Assembly (NCBI GenBank): GCA_031275175.1 | Contig: JAISPD010000002.1 | Span: 1 to 39,325, forward strand | Source: Mycoplasmataceae bacterium | Lineage (GTDB): Bacteria; Bacillota_I; Bacilli_A; Mycoplasmatales; Mycoplasmoidaceae | DNA: 39,325 nucleotides | Direction: 5' to 3' | In this document: positions 20,998 to 29,797 of the stretch, one piece after another | Layout of the letters: the number at the start of each line of letters is the position of its first letter | Position numbering within the stretch: position 1 is the first letter of the stretch | The notes under the pieces: model-generated | What the model saw: the letters and a program-made list of their open reading frames with translations, nothing else | What the model was told of the DNA's origin: nothing | Database searches by the model: none | Made by a program: the position numbers and the translations under genes

Positions 20998-23505
20998 ATG
21001 GCACACTTACATCAAAGATTAAATAAAGACTTAAATTTGTGATTAAACATTGATCAAAATTTTGTTGAGTATGAAAACAAATGTATTACGGCTTTTTATA
21101 TTATTAAACCGCACGAATTGGCTAGTGATGCACCATTAATTCAAATTGCACGTTTGAATGGGTTTGCAAAGCTTGCGCAGAAATTTGACGATGAACATTC
21201 GGTAACGTTTTATGTATTAAGTGAAAATTTTGATTTGAATTATCAAATTAATAAAGTGCAAGAAGCAACCAAGAATTTTGATTTAAATACCTACTGGCAC
21301 AAACTAAGTAGTCTTTATGCTGGTAAATTTGAGTATTTGTCATCATATAAATCTGAAATTCGTAATAAAAAGTACATTATGTGTGTTCACGGCCATGCAA
21401 AGCCACGAATCAATTCTTTCGTATCAAAAATCGTTCGTGAGCTTAGTCAGGCTGGTTTTGAATTTTTGAAAGCAGATAAAAATGATATTTTTCAACTATT
21501 TAATACTTTCTTTCAATTGCCAGAAACAAACCGCAAATTTACACTTGATAATTCTGAAGTCGGTTTTAAGATCAATACTTTTCAAATTAATCACTTTAAT
21601 GCAACCAATAAAATGTTGTATAAAAAATATTGTCGAATTGTATCGCTGTTGCAAATGCCAAAAGGACCAATTTATGATTTATGATTGGCTCAATTATTTG
21701 ATGTTAATGATGTGATTGTTAGCTACAACATGGAATCGTTAGATGAACGTAAACGCAATCTTTTTATTGAACGGTTACAAGCTGATTTTAAATATGCACG
21801 CAAAACTCGCAGCGAAATCAAAACATTAGAAAATGAAAATAATCGTGCTGCAGTTAATGCAATCATTAATGATTTATCACGTAATATACAAGATGTTAAA
21901 TTTGTGAAATTAATGGTCATGATTTACGCTGATAACAAAAAAGAATTAGGAATTAAATATGAAGAAGTACGAAAAGCATTCAATTCCTTTGGTGCGTATA
22001 GCTACGATGTTAATTTTAGACAGAAAGAAGCTTTTTTGGCGATGCAGCCATTCCGATGAGGCGGTTACAACCAAAATAGTGATAGTTTCAATAAAGAAGT
22101 CGAAGTAGTATTGCCAACAGATGCGATTGGTTTTTCTTATCCAATGACCCAAACTAGCTTTATTGATCAAAATGGTGTTTATTTAGGTTTAAATACAAAT
22201 AGCACGCCAATGTTTTTAGATGTTTGTGATCGAAATAAACGTGCTAGTGGTAATATGTGCATTTTGGGAACAACTGGTTCGCGTAAATCGACATTAATTA
22301 AAATCATGATTTTACAATGACTGCTGCAACCTAAAGTTGAAAGAATTATGTTGATTGATTGAGAAGGTGAGTATGGACAGCTGACAAAAAATTTTAACCA
22401 ATGCGAGTTAGTCTTTGATGGCTCAAATGATGAAAACTCACCAGCAATTAATATGTTTGTGATTCCACAATCATCAAGTGTTGAAGGAGAAGAAAGTTAT
22501 TCATCAAAAAAGCGTTACCAAAAGCACGTGCAACTTTTAAAAAAGATAATTAGCACAATCATCTTGGAACAAGATGATCGATTGACGAGTGATGAAGCAA
22601 ACATTCTAATGCAACTAATAAATTTAACCTATGCGGCTTGTAAAATATTTCCTGAATCAAATTACGATAATTTAAAAATTAAATCGTGGCCAACATTGGA
22701 CACATTGTTAGAAGTTACTGAAAAAGAAATTAAAAAAATGAATAAATCACAACAACTGAATACAGGGATTTTACCGATTTATCAAAAATTGTATCGATTG
22801 GTGTTGATATATACAACTGGTGGAACATTAGATGGACTATTTAATAAACACACCAATATTGTGATTGATGATTCATTCAAATTAATTAGTTTTAATCTGT
22901 ATGGTTTGCTTGACAGTACTAGCGAAAATATACAACAAGCGATGATGTTAATTGTGACAAATTTTTTTACACGCGAAATGATCAATCATCGTCGTAAATT
23001 TCCACGTGAGAATGATCCAAACGCCACTTTTATTAATTTTGTAGTCGACGAATTTCACAAAGTTGTTGACGATCATAATACATTTATGCTTGAAGATATT
23101 GCGCACAAATATCAACAAGTCCGAAAGTATTATTGTAATTACATCATTGCCACACCATCAATCGTAACTTTTACTAAAAGTAATAATCCAACAGTTTTGA
23201 AAAATATGCAAACAATTTTAGATAACAGCATGTTTAAATTTATTCTAAGTATGACTGTTGACGCACTAGAAAAAGAAGTGAATGCAAAATTATTTGGTGA
23301 GAACACTAAACTAACGGCCAATGAAATTCAATATTTGGCTGATTCCAATGAAAACGATGCGGGTAAGTTTATCTTTATTAGTAATGCTCAAGATCGAATT
23401 ATGGGACACATTGATTCGGGCAATAAAATACCTAGAGATAAATTTAACACATCGTTAGCTAATATTAGTGAAATTGCACAGTTATGAGGTAAAGGAAATG
23501 AGTAA
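20998..23505 (+). CDS. virB4: VirB4/TraE-family conjugation ATPase
   Basis: An 835-residue cytoplasmic ATPase that should power the type IV secretion channel. The N-terminal half is the VirB4-type assembly domain. The C-terminal half is an AAA/RecA-like ATPase with Walker A-like ILGTTGSRKSTL at about residues 422-433 and Walker B FVVDEFHK, followed by motifs around RKYYCNYIIATPSIV. The glycine that normally precedes the P-loop Lys (GxxxxGK[ST]) is Arg429 here; Lys430 and Ser431 are kept. The frame is intact with many TGA-Trp codons. Its position after VirB6- and VirB3-like genes fits. It overlaps the next gene by eight bases. Confidence 0.88.
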
Positions 23506-23866
23506 AAAACAAATTAGGCATCCGATTTTTTGCAATCAAAAATTATGAGATAAAATAACAGAATTAGCACATTTTTATGGCACGCATACTAATACAAAAT
23601 TAATAACTTTATTAATATTATCTGCTTATGAATTAATGCAAAAGAATAATCGAACTGTCATGAGTCTTAATAGTTCAGAATTAAATCTAATTAAGCCAAT
23701 TGAAAACCTCAATAATTTAACTGAATCATTATTTATTAATGTATCTTTGTTAACAACTTGATTGACAAAAACAAATAAATCATTTAAGAATTTAACATTA
23801 GATGATATTAAAAAATATAAACATGATGTGCTTAAAATCATTAAAGAAAATGATGATAAAAAATAA
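23498..23866 (+). CDS. Small helical protein following virB4
   Basis: A 122-residue protein, basic and helical, starting inside the end of virB4 (ATG eight bases before the virB4 stop) with GGTAAAGGAAATG providing the Shine-Dalgarno. The segment KLWDKITELAHFYGTHTNTKLITLLILSAY has the length and hydrophobic spacing of a ribbon-helix-helix domain, which would fit a relaxosome accessory, but the match is weak. Confidence 0.5.
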
Positions 23867-23955
23867 GTCTGGAATATGAAAGTTAAATTAATAAAACATT
23901 ATATATGCAGGTAATTTTTGATTAGACTTTGTTAATTTAATTTTGGGAGCTAAAG

Positions 23956-24564
23956 ATTTTCGCTGAAAATTTGCCTTTTGTTCAAAAATGACTTGATAAA
24001 GTTCCAATGCAAATGAAAAAAACATTAGAAAAACTAATTAATGATACGGAAATAGATCATCTTGAAGAAGGAGTATTTAACAAAATTATTCAAAATATAA
24101 AAATCCTAGTTCCTGAATACACTTTACTTCATTATAGATATTTGCAATCAGATATTAAGACTGCTGCCGAGGAATATTATAAAAAGGGAGATTATTTTGC
24201 CGCAGTTCAAGAGGCATTCAAAAAATATAAAGATAAAGTAATAGAAAAAACTAATTTGGATGATCTGAGTGATAAAAGCATTATGGATAAAGCATTCGGC
24301 ATTAATAAATTATTATCAGTTTCTAAAAAATACAAAAATAAAGGATTTAAATTTACAAAGCATACTCTTGAAAATATTGAAAGCGGACAAGCATCATTAT
24401 CCGTTGGGATGGTTCAGTGTTGTAGAAATGTCATTAACCATGAACAAATTGTGAAATTAAAAGAATCGGGGTTGTTCGTTGAAAAAGATTGTTTAGATTT
24501 TTTGAGTTTATTATCATATCTATTTAATAAATTAAATCAGTCAACAAAAAATAAATTCAGGTAA
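23956..24564 (+). CDS. HEPN-like protein of the Ymh (TIGR02391-like) type
   Basis: A helical protein of 202 residues if it starts at the ATT at 23956, or 185 if at the first ATG (24007). The segment AEEYYKKGDYFAAVQEAFKKYKDKV, an internal DKSIMDKAFG and the ending RNVINHE...LDFLSLLSYLFNKL match the Ymh pattern of Y-x-x-G-x-Y-x-x-A-V, aF, RNPxaH and LsxxSxL. R-N-V-I-N-H fits the R-x4-H motif of HEPN ribonucleases, and such proteins are common in abortive-infection and toxin systems. GGGAG lies six bases before the ATT, while the ATG has no Shine-Dalgarno and in-frame coding continues upstream of it. It adjoins toxin-antitoxin locus 1. Confidence 0.55.
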
Positions 24565-24593
24565 TTAACACAGTAACTATTCACCGAGAATAA

Positions 24594-24614
24594 TTTAGAA
24601 AAATATGGTATTAT
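24594..24614 (+). promoter_or_regulatory. Promoter of antitoxin RNA 1
   Basis: TTTAGAAAAAT at 24594-24604 is followed by an extended -10 box TGGTATTAT at 24606-24614. The 21-base block matches the promoter of RNA 2 (31937-31957) at all but three positions, which argues that both are real and related. Confidence 0.65.
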
Positions 24615-24620
24615 ATAAAT

Positions 24621-24712
24621 GACCAATGAGCAATCATGGTAGAAAGGGTTTCTTAGCACCAAGTCTCAGGCGAAAGTCTAAGTAAAACGGTTCTAAACAA
24701 GGACCGTTTTTT
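24621..24712 (+). ncRNA. Putative type III antitoxin RNA 1, with terminator
   Basis: A predicted transcript of about 90 bases from the extended -10 promoter to a rho-independent terminator with arms AAAACGGT (24684-24691) and ACCGTTTT (24703-24710). Internally, AGAAA/TTTCT and CTTAG/CTAAG can pair and overlap in a way that permits a pseudoknot. A short structured RNA with a terminator just before a toxin gene is the hallmark of type III toxin-antitoxin systems. No long tandem repeat is visible, so this would be a single-unit antitoxin. Confidence 0.5.
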
Positions 24713-24728
24713 CTTTATAATCTAACGG

Positions 24729-25424
24729 ATGCAATTTTTGTATTACAAAATTAATCGTAAATATTTAGAGCGATTCATGAATAAATCATCATTAAATGCG
24801 ATGAAGATCGATTCTCGACCTTTTTTAGGCATAGCTTTCGATAAAAAAAATATTCCATGAGTCATAAAGGAGCAAACCCTTCATACAGATCCTAAAGATC
24901 CATACTACAATCCAAAACATTTGAAACTAAATAATTCAAAAGTATACGTTTATAAATTTTTGTGCGATCCAGATCACTATTTGAATCTATCAAATGTTTT
25001 TGCTATACCAAAAGAATTTTTAATTCCTATGACCAAAATGAATTCAAGTTCTTATGCTAAAAGAAAATTGAAAGAGGCAAATGATTTTTACGAAAAAAAT
25101 GCATACGACGGAACCGCTAGCATAAAAGCGAAAATGAATTTATGTGTTAAGCTTTATAAACGCGATGTTAATTTTCGGAAAAATTCAACAAATTTTTTCC
25201 AGCAAGTTAATGAATATATTAAATATAAAAAAGAACAAGAATTATTGACGGTCAAATCTAAACAAAATGAACCTGGTAGTGGCTCTTCGGGTGTTCCTAA
25301 TGATGAGAATAAGACTAGTGCACAAGTCTATAAAGAATGAGAAGAAAAACAAAAGAAAGCGTTACATTCATCTAGTGCTACTCCGGTGATTGATTTTGGT
25401 TTAAAACACGAAATGGAAAATTAA
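24729..25424 (+). CDS. Divergent type III toxin-like protein 1 with appended tail
   Basis: A 231-residue protein. The N-terminal part has the ToxN/AbiQ-like spacing: YYKINRKYLERF (residues 5-16), RPFLGIAF (30-37), TDPK (53-56) where ToxN has TSPK, and a later NLSNVFAIPKEF. Similarity is weak and the active site may be altered. After residue about 178 comes a Gly/Ser-rich linker, GVPNDE and a helix with KTSAQVYKEWEEKQK, ending KHEMEN. This tail is nearly identical to that of the toxin at 32048-32875. TATAAT (24716-24721) ends seven bases before the ATG and there is no ribosome-binding site. It converges on the lipoprotein at 25421. Confidence 0.6.
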
Positions 25425-25867
25425 CTAACGATTACATTAAATGTAACTGGTTCAAATTCAGAATAAACACCTTCGGCTGTTTCTAACCTGCCAGTCATGT
25501 AAACTTGACCAGTGATGGTTTGATTTACTTCCTTTGTTGCTCCCAATCTCATAAAAGTTTCATCACTAAAAACTGAGAAACTAACGATGGTATTCAGATC
25601 ATCGGTGTATTGAAAATTCACTTCAATGAAATTTGGAAACACTGGAGGCATCATTGGATGACCATTACAATTAATATTACTAGTCACCATGCCAACAGCT
25701 CCTGGTAGGTTTATACTCACTTGATTATTTGGAAACTGATCAAAACTTAAAACATAACTTGTTTGATTGCTGTTACTACAACTAGTTAATGCAATTGTTG
25801 ATACTCCTAAACAACCAAAAATGGCTAGTGCGGCACTTAGCATTAATGTCTTCTTTTTTAATTTCAT
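25421..25867 (-). CDS. Lipoprotein inside the conjugative element
   Basis: A 148-residue protein with a classic lipoprotein signal peptide (MKLKKKTLMLSAALAIFG, then lipobox ALTSC). The mature part is a compact beta-rich domain without a known family. The ATG at 25867 is preferred over upstream options because it starts the Lys-rich signal and lies nine bases after a minus-strand TATAAT (25882-25877). It runs opposite to its neighbours, its stop overlaps the end of toxin 1, and it diverges from the coupling-protein operon. It may be an entry-exclusion lipoprotein, as many conjugative elements carry; this is inference. Confidence 0.7.
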   Translation of the reverse strand: MKLKKKTLMLSAALAIFGCLGVSTIALTSCSNSNQTSYVLSFDQFPNNQVSINLPGAVGMVTSNINCNGHPMMPPVFPNFIEVNFQYTDDLNTIVSFSVFSDETFMRLGATKEVNQTITGQVYMTGRLETAEGVYSEFEPVTFNVIVS

Positions 25868-25904
25868 AACAAAAATATTATACAACAATTGGCTTTAGAC
25901 TGTT

Positions 25905-26012
25905 AGGTGCGCGGCAGTGCACCTTGTTATATCGTTGGCAAAACGATATATTTTTTTAGCGACGACATATCTTTTTTATTCATATATATTACATAGTAAT
26001 ATATATGAATAA
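25905..26012. repeat. Cluster of three inverted repeats: candidate oriT, origin or operator region
   Basis: Three stem-loops lie in a row between divergent genes: AGGTGC/GCACCT (25905-25924), ATATCGTT/AACGATAT (25929-25949), and a 17-base perfect inverted repeat, TTATTCATATATATTAC with its complement, split by ATA (25976-26012). The last is long enough to extrude a cruciform. None is followed by a T run suited to ending the flanking genes. Confidence 0.65.
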
Positions 26013-26079
26013 GCATTTTCAATAATGTCAAAAAGATATGTTTTCGCTTTATCTTGTTCCATATTATTAATAATTTTAA

Positions 26080-26132
26080 TTTGTAATATGGGAGCAAAAC
26101 TGTATAATCATTACCTACGGCTCAAATTAAAA
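26080..26132 (+). promoter_or_regulatory. Coupling-protein promoter P2 with CCTACGG leader
   Basis: TTTGTA (26080-26085), a 17-base spacer and TATAAT (26103-26108) are followed after five bases by CCTACGGCTCAAATTAAAA (26114-26132), the same leader as at P1 (13856-13874). The gene's ATG is at 26143 with no Shine-Dalgarno. Confidence 0.7.
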
Positions 26133-26142
26133 AGATATATTT

Positions 26143-28569
26143 ATGTACCGATTAAAGTGATGACAAAAATTATTAATAATGACGTTAATTTGCGTTTTGC
26201 TAGGTATTTCAGCGTGATTAATGTTGGTTGGGGTGTATTGTGGATTTGCTGCGTTAGGCGGTCAAAAAATAGGATTTGGGACAACATTAATTAGCTCCTA
26301 TGGTTTATTGGTCTTGAGTTTAGCAATCATCGGGTTCAGTATTGCTGGAACCATATTTTTTAATAAGGGTAGGAAAGAATATAAAAATAGTGTGGTTAAG
26401 AATGCACCACAGTTTTTAAAACAACAAGATTTTAGAAAAAAGGTATTGTTAAGTTTTAACAAGTTATCAATCCCAATCCCTAGTTTTACATTTGGGTTCG
26501 AAAGCGAACCAATTGGGTTGTTCAAGGGCACACGTGAAACTTATACGCATATTTTGGCGATTAATAAAAAATTAGTTAATTCAACCATGTCAACAGAAAT
26601 TGTTGAAAAAGATAATAACACTTTTGTTGGCACTAAACCATTAGATGCGTTGACTGGTGGATCAGTTGTGGTCATTGGTTCTCCGGGGTCAGGTAAATCA
26701 ATCAATATCATGCTGCCGTCCATTTTGGGATTTTTGCAAAATCCGGCGAAACCGTCTTTGGTTATTACTGATCCAAAGAACGAACTTTACAGTTCGTCGG
26801 CCGCAGTGGCGGTTAAAAATGGGTACAAGGTGGTAAAGTTCGATTTAGGCAAGCCCGAGTCGTCAGGTCACTGAAATTTCTTAAGTGAAATTTACAACCT
26901 TTACCACCAAGAGTATTTGGCGGGGTGGTACCAGTTATACCGAATGGAAAAAATAACTGGCAGCAAGGCAGCAAATGCTGAATATCGCGATATTCTTGCT
27001 GCCACCCAGACTAAAATAGCTAAAGCTAAAGCTAAAATTGAACATTTGATTGAAAGATATAGCGCTTTCACTTCAACCGTCACGGGTGGACATAACATCG
27101 AATTTCAAAAGAAGGGTCGCAGCTTAGCGGGGATGTTTATGTTATTACCATTGGATTTAGGGATTAGTAAGAAAGACTATACGCCATACACCTGCGCTTT
27201 TAATGCTGACATTCTAAATTTTGAATTACCTTTGATTATCGAGCAATTACCACCTTGGGCACTATGTAAAACTAAGATGGGGGATTTAAAACCTGTATCA
27301 ATTGCTACAACTGCGTCGCAGAATTTTCTACAAACTGCAAGAGGAAATTTATCAGTATTTTTAGATCAAGATATACGTGATTTAACGCAGGATTCGACAT
27401 TTGGATTGGATGATGTTGTTAAACAACCAACTGTAATTTACATAGCTTTACCAGCTGAAGAAATTAATACTGAAAGTGAAACAAAAGAATCTGCATCTAA
27501 AATCGCACGATTAGGTTCATTACTTTGTTCATCGCTTTATAGTGCTGTGAACAATTTTCTTGCTGCCTCAGCAAAAGAATATTTGGAACGGCCATTAATC
27601 TTTATGTTAGATGAGTTACCAGCACTCGGTCGATTGGACTTTTTAGAACAATTATTTTCGCTTGGTAGAGGTAAAAATATCTTTGCCGCACCTGCAATTC
27701 AATCAATTAATCAAATCAATCGGATTTATGGCGAATCCCTACGTAAATCAATATTTGCATCAGCAGCTGCGTTGATTGTCACACAAATTGGTAATGATGT
27801 CGATACGGCTCGTTATTTATCAGAATTGTCAGGGTTTGTAAGTATTACTAAAAAAAATTATTCATATGGCGAAGCTGGGGATATTAAAGGTCATTCTACC
27901 CATGAACAGAAAGAGAAGGCAGTGGAAGCAGCAGAATTTACTAGTAATCAAAAATTTGGTGATTTTTTTGTAATTTTACAATCTTTAAAACCGTATAAAA
28001 TGCACACACAAAACTTTATTAAGTCTAATGTATGGAAAAATTTTGAAAAAGAAATTAATGACTTTAAAGAGCCATTTAAAGTTTATCAGGCAGCAATTGA
28101 TTCAGTAAATTTATACACAGACGTGCTTCCAACAATTAGTAAACGTTTATGAATGTATAGAGTTAAAGATCGCTTAGAAGAATCCAAGAATTATCAAATT
28201 CAATTTAACGATTTAATTCAAGCAGGAATAAAACCATTGAATTCAATCGAGCTAAAAATAATTAATGAATTTATTGCTGAGCATGGTTGACTACCGGGAT
28301 TTGGGTTAGAAGAATACATACCATTAAAAATCATGAATGAATTTATTGCTAAATTTGACGCAGTGAAAAACATACCACCAGAACCATTACCTAAGCCTGT
28401 GCCAGTAGTAAAAAAACAACCATTGAAAAAAGTCAAGTCTAAGAAAATTAAAACTGAGGGTAATCATTTTGTTAAGAGCAAAGATCCAGTTAAAGCACAA
28501 CGTCAACTTGCGGCAATTCGACGTAAGCAAGTTGAAAAAAGAAAACAAATTTTAAAGGAGATTATGTAA
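26143..28569 (+). CDS. virD4: VirD4/TraG-type coupling protein
   Basis: An 808-residue type IV coupling protein, which recruits the relaxosome and other substrates to the secretion channel. Two N-terminal membrane spans are visible within the first 75 residues. Walker A is GSPGSGKS at residues 179-186, followed by the family motif ITDPKNELYSSSA. A long internal region leads to Walker B (FMLDELPALGRLD) and the ARNQ-like segment LGRGKNIFAAPAIQSINQI. A Lys/Pro-rich tail ends the protein. Two membrane spans plus the TraG core distinguish it from VirB4. The ATG at 26143 extends the frame upstream into the first membrane span. Confidence 0.93.
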
Positions 28570-28570
28570 T

Positions 28571-28984
28571 ATGGATAAAAACTATAAAGAAAAAATATTG
28601 AAAATGAATGAAAGTGAATGAAAACAATTTCGCGATCAAAAATGATTATCGTTTAAAAAAACAATTGCTGAACAATCGCTACCACCACCAGCATGATTTT
28701 TAGCAACTCGTGAAAAATACATTAAATTTTGTGAAGCTAAAACGGCTGAAGGTAAATTAAATGCAACCATTACGATCCAAACATCAGAACAGAAAAAAAT
28801 ATTATTAAATCTTTTTGATAGATGAGAAAAGAACGATGAAATATCAATGAATGAAGAATTATGGGTGGAATGTTCGCCAAAAGATCAGTGAGAGTTGTAT
28901 AGAATCCATAAATGAAACACACTAAATGGTGATAAAACATTTTCGTTAGCACCACCAAAAGATTTCATGTCTAATCAACAATAA
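28571..28984 (+). CDS. Uncharacterised protein after the coupling-protein gene
   Basis: A 137-residue soluble protein rich in Trp, Lys and Glu; most of its Trp codons are TGA. It starts one base after the stop of the coupling-protein gene, so it is in the same operon. It contains NLFDRWEKNDEISMNEELW and ends LAPPKDFMSNQQ. No domain is recognised. A cytoplasmic partner of the coupling protein or relaxase is possible. Confidence 0.6.
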
Positions 28985-28987
28985 TAT

Positions 28988-29281
28988 GTGAAAGTGTATG
29001 AAATGTTGGACGAAAATACAAGTAAAAAAGGAGAACTTGTATTACCACTTTTACTTGCTGAATCTAAAGCTGAAAGATTAAAGCGTGAAAATGCAAATGT
29101 TTTAGAACAAAGAAAAATGTTAATGGAAATTAGAAACGGAGCACACAGTTGGAAAGATTATGAACAATTATTAAAACAGCAACAAGCAAATAATCAAAAA
29201 TGAATGTTTGGAGATACCACTGATCCTAGTTTACTTAGTAAACAAGGAAATGAAGAAGATAAAGAGATGGAAAAGAAATAA
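28988..29281 (+). CDS. Small helical protein with SLLSK and Glu-rich end
   Basis: A 97-residue protein that can start at GTG 28988 or ATG 29003; neither has a clear Shine-Dalgarno. It is a long amphipathic helix (ESKAERLKRENANVLEQRKM) followed by SWKDYEQLLKQQQ, then DPSLLSKQ and a tail ending EEDKEMEKK. The DNA encoding SLLSK is one of three copies of a 15-base palindrome (29229-29243), which may matter more than the peptide. Confidence 0.55.
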
Positions 29282-29611
29282 TTATGAGTGTTAACATTAC
29301 AAAATATATCGGTCAAATTAAAGAATTGGAGAGATTGACTGGTGCTAAATTTACTGGGACTGAACCTAATCCAAATTCTAAAGCTAATTCAGAGCAGTAT
29401 GCTGTATTTACACATCAAGAATTAAAACAACCAAAAAAGGTTGGACTACATTATCTTAATGACCGAATTCGTGCGGTGAAGAATGGATACAATATTTTTA
29501 CAGCAAATTCAAAATCAAACCAACAATTAAACAATGTGCATTCTAGTTTACTTAGTAAACAAGAACTAATAAGCACACAAAATCCAAGTAAAAAATGTTT
29601 ACTTAGTAAAC
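29229..29611. repeat. Three copies of the palindrome GTTTACTTAGTAAAC
   Basis: Identical 15-base palindromes (arms GTTTACT/AGTAAAC) lie at 29229-29243, 29546-29560 and 29597-29611, within two coding regions just upstream of the relaxase gene. The first two are also identical in three bases on each side. They are candidate binding sites for the ribbon-helix-helix protein encoded here, or part of oriT. Confidence 0.7.
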
Positions 29612-29793
29612 TTATTTTTAAGGCTAGTGCAATCACTAAAACTGATACGCATTGAAAAACAATTGGTACAAAATTAAAAACAGCTGATGCAATCAAATTA
29701 GAGCAGTTAGCGTTAGATTTAAATACTACGCCTAGTGCATTATTACGCGGTTATGTTGAAGCTTTACTTAAGTTAACTAAGTTAACACAGTAA
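29284..29793 (+). CDS. Ribbon-helix-helix relaxosome accessory protein (MobC-like role)
   Basis: A 169-residue protein. The C-terminal 45 residues, KTIGTKLKTADAIKLEQLAL and on through TTPSALLRGYVEALLKL, fit the ribbon-helix-helix fold: a short strand, then helix E-x-x-x-L-x-x-L-A, a turn at T-T-P-S-A and a final helix L-L-R-x-x-V. Plasmid relaxosome accessories of this type bind near oriT and often repress their own operon. The middle is low complexity and contains two SLLSK-type sites encoded by the palindromic repeats. It lies four bases before the relaxase gene. Confidence 0.6.
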
Positions 29794-29797
29794 TCAT

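Noticed and set aside
26025-26294. An open frame starting MSKRYVFALSCSILLIILIC with a hydrophobic start.
   Set aside because: It overlaps promoter P2, the conserved leader and the first spans of the coupling protein in another frame; the coupling-protein frame has the clear family match.
29229-29611. The palindromic repeats considered as a CRISPR array.
   Set aside because: Only three copies, uneven spacing (317 and 51 bases), inside coding sequence and without cas genes.
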